This document shows positions 5,300-10,364 of a stretch of DNA of 10,364 nt, in pieces. The DNA lies in contig JAGWNO010000072.1 in assembly GCA_028871235.1 (NCBI GenBank), positions 1 to 10,364 on the forward strand, read 5' to 3'. The DNA is from Gammaproteobacteria bacterium (GTDB lineage: Bacteria > Pseudomonadota > Gammaproteobacteria > Natronospirales > REEB76). The notes under the pieces are model-generated. The model ran no database searches, was not told the origin of the DNA, and saw nothing but the letters and a program-made list of their open reading frames with translations. The translations under genes were made by a program, and so were the position numbers. Position 1 is the first letter of the stretch, and the number at the start of each line of letters is the position of its first letter.

Positions 5300-6319
5300 G
5301 TGGGTTCACGTCTCCAATTCCCGGCCGCGTTCCCGGGGGTGCGCATGCGGCGCATGCGGCGCGAGCCATTCTCCCGCCGGCTGCTGCGTGAAACCCGGCT
5401 GTCGGTTGACGACCTCATCTATCCGGTATTCGTACTGGCGGGCAAGGGCAGGCGCGAGGCCGTGGCCTCAATGCCCGGCATCGAGCGGCTCAGCATCGAC
5501 GCGCTGCTCCGGGAAGCGGCGGAACTGGTGCGACTGCGGGTGCCGGCGGTGGCGTTGTTCCCGGTGACCCCGCCGGATAAAAAATCACTGGACGCCGCCG
5601 AAGCCTGCAATCCCGACGGCATTGCCCAACAGGCGGTGCGGGCCCTCAAACAGGAATTCCCGGACCTGGGGGTCATCACCGACGTGGCGCTGGATTCCTT
5701 TACCAGCCACGGCCAGGACGGCATCATCGACGCCCGCGGTTACGTACTGAACGACGAGAGCGTGGAACTGCTGGTGCGCCAGGCGTTATCGCACGCGGAA
5801 GCCGGTGCCGACATGGTCGCGCCCTCGGACATGATGGATGGCCGCGTCGGTGCCATCCGTGCGGCATTGGAGCAGCGCGGCTTCATCCATACCCGCATCC
5901 TCGCCTATGCCGCCAAATACGCCTCGAGTTTCTATGCGCCGTTCCGCGACGCGCTGGGCTCCGCTGCAAGCCTCGGCAACCGTGACAAGTTCACCTATCA
6001 GATGGATCCGGCCAACAGCGACGAGGCGTTGCGCGAGGTGGCGCTGGATATCGCCGAGGGCGCCGACATGGTGATGGTAAAACCGGGACTGCCGTATCTC
6101 GACATCGTGCGGCGTGTGAAGGATGAGTTCGGCGTACCCACCTGCGTGTACCAGGTAAGCGGCGAGTACTCGATGCTCATGGCGGCCATTGGCAACGGCT
6201 GGCTGGATGAGCGGAGCGCGGTGCTGGAGACGCTTGTGTCCATGAAGCGCGCCGGTGCCGACGCCATCCTTACCTATTTCGCCAGACGCGTGGCCGGCTG
6301 GCTCAGGGAAGACCGATGA
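5300..6319 (+). CDS. hemB: Delta-aminolevulinic acid dehydratase (porphobilinogen synthase)
   Basis: HemB condenses two 5-aminolevulinate molecules into porphobilinogen, the second common step of tetrapyrrole synthesis, in the cytoplasm. The 339 residues are full length. The two Schiff-base lysines are in AYAAKYASS (Lys206) and MVMVKPGLPYLD (Lys261). The metal-site stretch DVALDSFTSHGQDG (128-141) has aspartates where zinc enzymes have cysteines, so this is the Cys-less, magnesium-type form as in Pseudomonas aeruginosa, which it closely resembles throughout. An N-terminal arm (MRRMRREPFSRRLLRE, about 16-31) is the segment that mediates octamer assembly in the family. The start is GTG with a strong AAGGAG site. 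hemB runs divergently from the ECF sigma gene and is followed by a hairpin and aroE. Confidence 0.97.
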   Translation: MGSRLQFPAAFPGVRMRRMRREPFSRRLLRETRLSVDDLIYPVFVLAGKGRREAVASMPGIERLSIDALLREAAELVRLRVPAVALFPVTPPDKKSLDAAEACNPDGIAQQAVRALKQEFPDLGVITDVALDSFTSHGQDGIIDARGYVLNDESVELLVRQALSHAEAGADMVAPSDMMDGRVGAIRAALEQRGFIHTRILAYAAKYASSFYAPFRDALGSAASLGNRDKFTYQMDPANSDEALREVALDIAEGADMVMVKPGLPYLDIVRRVKDEFGVPTCVYQVSGEYSMLMAAIGNGWLDERSAVLETLVSMKRAGADAILTYFARRVAGWLREDR

Positions 6320-6366
6320 CTGCCGGCGATACGCAATGCCGGTACCCGCCGGAATACAGGCGCGCA

Positions 6367-6403
6367 GGCTGACTTCACACGCCGCGGGCGTGTGAAGTCA
6401 GCC
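6367..6403. repeat. Perfect 17-bp hairpin between hemB and aroE
   Basis: Bases 6367-6383 are exactly complementary to 6387-6403, leaving a GCG loop. The hairpin ends 14 bases before the aroE ATG. It is not followed by a T-run, so it is not a standard intrinsic terminator. If transcribed it would fold just upstream of the aroE ribosome site and could affect its translation or act as a processing site. Confidence 0.75.
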
Positions 6404-6417
6404 GGGGCCAGAGTCGC

Positions 6418-7242
6418 ATGAAATCAGCCGCCGACCGCTACGCCGTCATCGGCCATCCAGTGGCCCACAGCCGCTCCCCGGAAATCCACGCCGAGTTCGC
6501 GCGCCTGACCGGCGAGTCGGTGCGTTACACGAAGATCGACGCGCCGCCCGGCGGCTTCACCAGGGCGCTGCGGGAATTCCTTGCCGCCGGCGGCAAGGGC
6601 CTCAACGTGACCCTGCCTTTCAAGGAAGATGCCTACGCGCTCGCCCATGTGCATACGCCGCGGGCCGGCATGGCGCGCGCGGTGAACACGCTGTCGGTGC
6701 GCAAGGACGGCAGCCTCGCCGGTGACAACACCGACGGCGCTGGCCTGGTGCATGACCTGAAGCACAACCGCCAGGTGCCGCTGCAGGGGGCGCGCATCCT
6801 GCTGCTGGGAGCGGGGGGCGCCGCCCGCGGCGTGCTGGCGGCGCTGCTGGCGGAGAAGCCGGCGCTGCTGCACATCGCCAACCGCACCGCCGGGCGCGCC
6901 CGCAAGCTGGCACAGCGGCACACCGCCGGCGGGCATGTGCATGGCGGCGGCTTCGATTCACTGCAGCAGGCGAGCTTCGACATAGTCATCAACGCCACCT
7001 CCGCCAGCCTTGCCGGTGAACTGCCGCCGCTGCCCCACGACTGTCTTAATCCCGGAGCGGTGTGTTACGACCTTGCCTACCAACGCAAGCCTACGGTGTT
7101 CATGCACTGGGCGGAGTTCGAAGGCGCCGCCCAGGTGCTGGACGGCTGGGGCATGCTGGTGGAGCAGGCGGCGGAATCCTTTCTGGTATGGCGCGGCGTA
7201 CGCCCACCCACCGCCACCCTGCTGGCCTTGCATCCCCGCTGA
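6418..7242 (+). CDS. aroE: Shikimate 5-dehydrogenase, NADP-dependent
   Basis: AroE reduces 3-dehydroshikimate to shikimate with NADPH in the route to aromatic amino acids. The 274-residue protein has all signatures in order: HSRSPEIH (17-24) binding the substrate carboxylate, NVTLPFKE with catalytic Lys69, NTDG with catalytic Asp106, the Rossmann loop GAGGAARG (131-138), NRT (155-157) consistent with NADP preference, and MLVEQAAESF with Gln250 near the C-terminus. Length is normal. The ATG has only a weak GGGG element (6404-6407) upstream, inside or next to the arm of the 17-bp hairpin. The next gene starts six bases after the stop, so the two are almost certainly cotranscribed. Confidence 0.97.
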   Translation: MKSAADRYAVIGHPVAHSRSPEIHAEFARLTGESVRYTKIDAPPGGFTRALREFLAAGGKGLNVTLPFKEDAYALAHVHTPRAGMARAVNTLSVRKDGSLAGDNTDGAGLVHDLKHNRQVPLQGARILLLGAGGAARGVLAALLAEKPALLHIANRTAGRARKLAQRHTAGGHVHGGGFDSLQQASFDIVINATSASLAGELPPLPHDCLNPGAVCYDLAYQRKPTVFMHWAEFEGAAQVLDGWGMLVEQAAESFLVWRGVRPPTATLLALHPR

Positions 7243-7248
7243 CGGCTC

Positions 7249-9882
7249 ATGGGCAAATCCAGTTTCGTGATCGCCATCGCCGCGGCTGCGCTCACCGTGA
7301 GTGTGTGGGCGTATTTCAACCGGCCCGACAAGGAACCGCCGTGGCCGGCGCGCATCCAGGGATTCGCCTTCTCGCCGTTCCACGTCAATCAGGACGCGGT
7401 GGCGCACAAACTGCCGACCGACGCGCAGATCGATGCTGACCTGAAGCTGCTGGCGGGCAAGACCAATGCGGTGCGTACCTATACCGTGGAAGGCACCCTC
7501 GGCGACATCCCGGCACTGGCACGCAAGTACCACATCAATGTGGCACTGGGCGTGTGGATCGACAACCACGCGGACAAGAACACCGCGGAGATCACCCGCG
7601 CCGTCGACATCGCGCAGCACAATTCCAACGTGGTGCGTGTCATCGTCGGCAACGAGGTGGTACTGCGCGGTGACATCCCCACGCCGCAGCTCATCGGCTA
7701 TCTCGATGCGGTACGCAAGCTCCTGCCGCAGCCGGTATCCACCGCCGAGCCCTGGTATACCTGGATACAGAATCCGCGACTGGTGGCGCACGTGGATTAC
7801 CTCGCCGTGCACATGCTGCCCTACTGGGAAGGCGTGAATGCCGACGTGGCGGTGGACTACATCGCCGCGCGCCTGCACGACCTGCGCAAGGCCTACCCCG
7901 GCAAGCCCATCGTCATCGCCGAAGTGGGCTGGCCCAGCGAGGGCCGCACGCGTCACGCGGCGGTGGCCTCACCCGCCAACGAGGCCATGTTCCTGCGGCG
8001 TTTCCTCGCTTATGCCGACCGGCAGCACTGGACCTATTACCTGATGGAGGCCTTCGACCAGCCGTGGAAGGAACAAACCGAGGGCGCGGTGGGTGCCTAC
8101 TGGGGCGTGTACGATGTGTCGCGCCAGCCCAAGTTCGCCTTCACCCTGCCCATCGTACGCATCCCCGCATGGCGGGTACTGGCGGGCATCTCCGTGATCA
8201 TCGCCGCGCTGCTGCTGACATTGCTGTTCTGGGACAGCCGCACCCTCAAAAAACGCGGCCGCAGCTTCCTGGCGGTCATCGTGTATGCCACCGCCACTCT
8301 TTTCGTATGGGTGATATACGACTACACCCAGCAGTACCTCACGGTCACCAGCGTGGCGGTGGGTGTGTTACTGCTCATGGGCATGATCGGCGTGATCCTG
8401 GTGTTGCTGGCGGAGGCCCATGAATGGGCCGAGGCCCACTGGACCACCACGCGGCGGCGGGCATTCGAACCGCTGGAAATACCCGCGGCGGCACTGCCGT
8501 TCGTATCGGTGCACGTGCCCGCCTACGACGAACCGCCGGCGATGCTCGTGGCGACCCTGGATGCGCTGGCGGTGCTGGATTACCCGCACTACGAAGTGCT
8601 GGTGATAGACAACAACACCACGGATGAGTCCGTATGGCGCCCCGTAGAGGCCCACTGCAGCAGACTCGGCGCGCGCTTCCGGTTCCATCACGTGACGCCG
8701 CTGGCCGGTTTCAAGGCGGGTGCGCTCAATTATGCACTGCGGCATACCGCCGCCGCCGCACAGGTGATCGCAGTGATCGACAGCGACTACCTGGTGGAAC
8801 GGCGCTGGCTGCGCGACCTGGTACCGCTGTTCCGCGAGGAGCGGATCGCCATCGTGCAGTCGCCGCAGGATTACCGCGACGGCGACCGCAACGCCTTCAA
8901 GGCCATGTGCCACGCCGAATACCGCGGCTTCTTCTATATCGGCATGATCACGCGCAACGAGCGCAACGCCATCATCCAGCACGGCACCATGACCATGATC
9001 CGCAGGCAGCTGCTGCAGTCCATCGGCGGCTGGGCGGAATGGTGCATCACTGAGGATGCGGAGCTGGGCCTGCGGGTATTCGAGACCGGCATGGAGGCCG
9101 CCTACATCCCCAAGAGTTACGGCCGTGGCCTCATGCCCGACACCTTCCTGGACTACAAGAAGCAGCGCTTCCGCTGGGCCTATGGCGCCATCCAGATCCT
9201 GCGGCGCCACGCCGGCATGCTGCTGCGGCGCAGCAGCCCGCTGACTTCCGGACAACGCTACCATTTCCTGGCCGGCTGGCTGCCGTGGCTCGCCGACGGT
9301 TTCAACCTGCTGTTCAACTTGGCGGCCATGGTCTGGTCCCTGGCCATGCTGTGCTTCCCCCACAAGATCGACCCGCCGCTGGTAATCTTCTCGGCGCTGC
9401 CGCTGGCGCTGTTCGTCTTCAAGATCGCCAAACTGGTGCACCTGTACGGCACGCGCGTAGGCGCCAATGCACGCCAGACACTCGCCGCCGCCCTCGCCGG
9501 CCTGGCTCTTACCCATACCATCGGCCGCGCTGTCATCAGCGGCTTCCTCACCCGCCGCGAACCGTTCTTCCGTACGCCCAAACGGACTCACGGCCATGCG
9601 TTGCTGCAGGCGCTGGCGGCGAGCCGCGAAGAAGCGTTCATCATGCTGGCGCTGTGGCTGTGCGCATACGCGGTGTTCACCGAAGTGGGCAACGCCACCC
9701 GTGATCTCACCGTGTGGGTGGTGGTGCTGCTTACACAGTCCATCCCCTACTGCGCGTCGGTCATCGTAGCGCTGCTCTCGGCGCTGCCGGCCGCGCCCGC
9801 CGGTATCATCGGCCGCGCCGCAGACATGGATGCAGTCGCGCATGCGGTGCTCAAAGCCGAGGGCATGGACATCAGGAAGTGA
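7249..9882 (+). CDS. GH17 glucanosyltransferase - GT2 glycosyltransferase fusion (NdvB/NdvC-like beta-glucan synthase)
   Basis: An 877-residue inner-membrane protein. Residues 6-23 form a signal anchor. A GH17 domain follows (about 37-300), with the acid/base Glu136 in VIVGNEV and the nucleophile Glu225 in IVIAEVGWPSEG. It should face the periplasm. Three transmembrane helices lie at about 308-328, 340-357 and 365-388. The cytoplasmic GT2 domain (about 417-655) has YDEPP, IDSD (Asp511, Asp513), TED (601-603) and QRFRW (639-643), the processive beta-glycan synthase set. Further membrane helices fill about 670-850. Fusions of this kind are known from Pseudomonas and Azotobacter, where GH17 modules act as beta-1,3-glucan transferases. 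I infer that the GT2 half makes a beta-glucan and the GH17 half branches or cyclises it outside. The product is not proven. The start follows aroE by six bases and has little ribosome-site support, suggesting translational coupling. Confidence 0.9.
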   Translation: MGKSSFVIAIAAAALTVSVWAYFNRPDKEPPWPARIQGFAFSPFHVNQDAVAHKLPTDAQIDADLKLLAGKTNAVRTYTVEGTLGDIPALARKYHINVALGVWIDNHADKNTAEITRAVDIAQHNSNVVRVIVGNEVVLRGDIPTPQLIGYLDAVRKLLPQPVSTAEPWYTWIQNPRLVAHVDYLAVHMLPYWEGVNADVAVDYIAARLHDLRKAYPGKPIVIAEVGWPSEGRTRHAAVASPANEAMFLRRFLAYADRQHWTYYLMEAFDQPWKEQTEGAVGAYWGVYDVSRQPKFAFTLPIVRIPAWRVLAGISVIIAALLLTLLFWDSRTLKKRGRSFLAVIVYATATLFVWVIYDYTQQYLTVTSVAVGVLLLMGMIGVILVLLAEAHEWAEAHWTTTRRRAFEPLEIPAAALPFVSVHVPAYDEPPAMLVATLDALAVLDYPHYEVLVIDNNTTDESVWRPVEAHCSRLGARFRFHHVTPLAGFKAGALNYALRHTAAAAQVIAVIDSDYLVERRWLRDLVPLFREERIAIVQSPQDYRDGDRNAFKAMCHAEYRGFFYIGMITRNERNAIIQHGTMTMIRRQLLQSIGGWAEWCITEDAELGLRVFETGMEAAYIPKSYGRGLMPDTFLDYKKQRFRWAYGAIQILRRHAGMLLRRSSPLTSGQRYHFLAGWLPWLADGFNLLFNLAAMVWSLAMLCFPHKIDPPLVIFSALPLALFVFKIAKLVHLYGTRVGANARQTLAAALAGLALTHTIGRAVISGFLTRREPFFRTPKRTHGHALLQALAASREEAFIMLALWLCAYAVFTEVGNATRDLTVWVVVLLTQSIPYCASVIVALLSALPAAPAGIIGRAADMDAVAHAVLKAEGMDIRK

Positions 9883-9937
9883 AGGGGGGATATGCGTAAC
9901 AGGCGGACAGCGATGGTGCGCAGACCGCCATCATGAT

Positions 9938-10363
9938 TCAGAAGAATACGCCGACGATGTCATCCACGGGTGTCCAGCGCGCCTGGCGGCGTGCGCGGCG
10001 TTGCACCGCGGTCTCCTCGGCATAGTTCATGGGCTCCGCTGTCGCGGTGAGCTGCGCATGGCACTCCAGGGAGCAGGCGTTGATGGCCGCATAGCGTTTA
10101 CCGTCAATCTCCGCCACCGCCGCCGCGTACACCCCGCAGCGCCGGCAAATCAGAAACTCCGTGACCTGCAAAGCGAAGCGATAACGCTGCAGAAGTTCCG
10201 GCTGGTGCACGCTGATGCCGAGCCGGCCGGCGGGATCGGCAACCGTCACCGCCCCATGGGCGCGGCAGAAGGAGCACTGGCAGGCATGCAGCGGCAGATC
10301 CGCCGGAGCCAGCGCCGTCCCGAAGCGTATCTCAATGTTGCCGCAATGACAGTGGCCGGTGAG
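9938..10363 (-). CDS. GFA/CENP-V-type zinc protein (N-terminus outside window)
   Basis: The minus-strand frame is open from the window edge to TGA at 9940-9938, giving 141 visible residues. It starts LTGHCHCGNIEIRF and carries HACQCSFCRAHGA near residues 26-38 and FLICRRCGVY at about 70-78. These CxC, CxxC and CxxCG clusters are the zinc ligands of the GFA (glutathione-dependent formaldehyde-activating)/CENP-V fold. The visible start of the motif is normally a few residues from the N-terminus, so only one or a few codons are likely missing. The GTG at 10249 is internal and would delete the first two zinc clusters. Most family members have no proven activity, so the substrate is unknown. It is convergent with the GH17-GT2 gene; the 55 bases between them show no clear terminator. 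Confidence 0.88.
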   Translation of the reverse strand, partial: LTGHCHCGNIEIRFGTALAPADLPLHACQCSFCRAHGAVTVADPAGRLGISVHQPELLQRYRFALQVTEFLICRRCGVYAAAVAEIDGKRYAAINACSLECHAQLTATAEPMNYAEETAVQRRARRQARWTPVDDIVGVFF

Positions 10364-10364
10364 C

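Noticed and set aside
6958..7956. A 332-codon open frame on the minus strand.
   Set aside because: It is antisense to aroE and the start of the GH17 domain, both recognised with catalytic residues. No protein family is visible in it.
8368..9843. A 491-codon open frame on the minus strand.
   Set aside because: It lies wholly antisense to the GH17-GT2 gene, whose motifs are intact. The translation is His/Gln/Arg-rich with no domain, as expected of a GC-rich shadow frame.
9883..9937. Inverted GGCGG / CCGCC and GATGG / CCATC pairs as a bidirectional terminator between convergent genes.
   Set aside because: The arms are 5 bp, compete with each other, have long loops and lack T-runs.

Overview
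The window is GC-rich bacterial chromosome, most likely from a gammaproteobacterium. The evidence is a Pseudomonas-type metal-variant HemB, a canonical HemF C-terminus, a TauE/DUF1634 pair, a DUF3379-type anti-sigma factor, a GH17-GT2 fusion of the kind known from Pseudomonas and Azotobacter, and interspersed palindromic repeats like those of Xanthomonadales and their relatives. The exact genus cannot be read from the sequence.

Layout, left to right. Positions 1-177 (+) are the last 58 codons of hemF. A REP-like palindrome follows (192-244), then a small VOC/glyoxalase-fold gene (284-706, +). From 707 to 1418 there is no intact gene. This stretch holds two palindrome-rich repeat modules (about 719-831 and 1089-1316) on either side of an AT-richer island. 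I read the island as a broken C-terminal remnant of a HEPN-like gene, with an in-frame TGA at 883-885. On the minus strand come a DUF1634 membrane protein (1419-1787) translationally coupled to a TauE/SafE permease (1784-2620). Next are DNA-3-methyladenine glycosylase I (tag, 2694-3278) just behind a WbuC-like cupin (3289-3762), then a coupled ECF sigma factor and zinc-finger anti-sigma factor (5088 down to 3854). Divergent from the sigma gene is hemB (5300-6319, +), then a 17-bp perfect hairpin, aroE (6418-7242), and six bases later a large GH17-GT2 membrane enzyme (7249-9882). The window closes with a convergent, truncated GFA/CENP-V-type protein (9938-10363, -).

Functionally the window mixes housekeeping metabolism (heme: hemF, hemB; shikimate: aroE), DNA repair (tag), an envelope or stress signalling pair (ECF sigma/anti-sigma), anion export (TauE), and beta-glucan synthesis or remodelling (GH17-GT2). 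Most genes are of known family. The least ordinary parts are the repeat-flanked HEPN-like pseudogene, the highly structured repeat element beside it, and the aroE/GH17-GT2 pairing.
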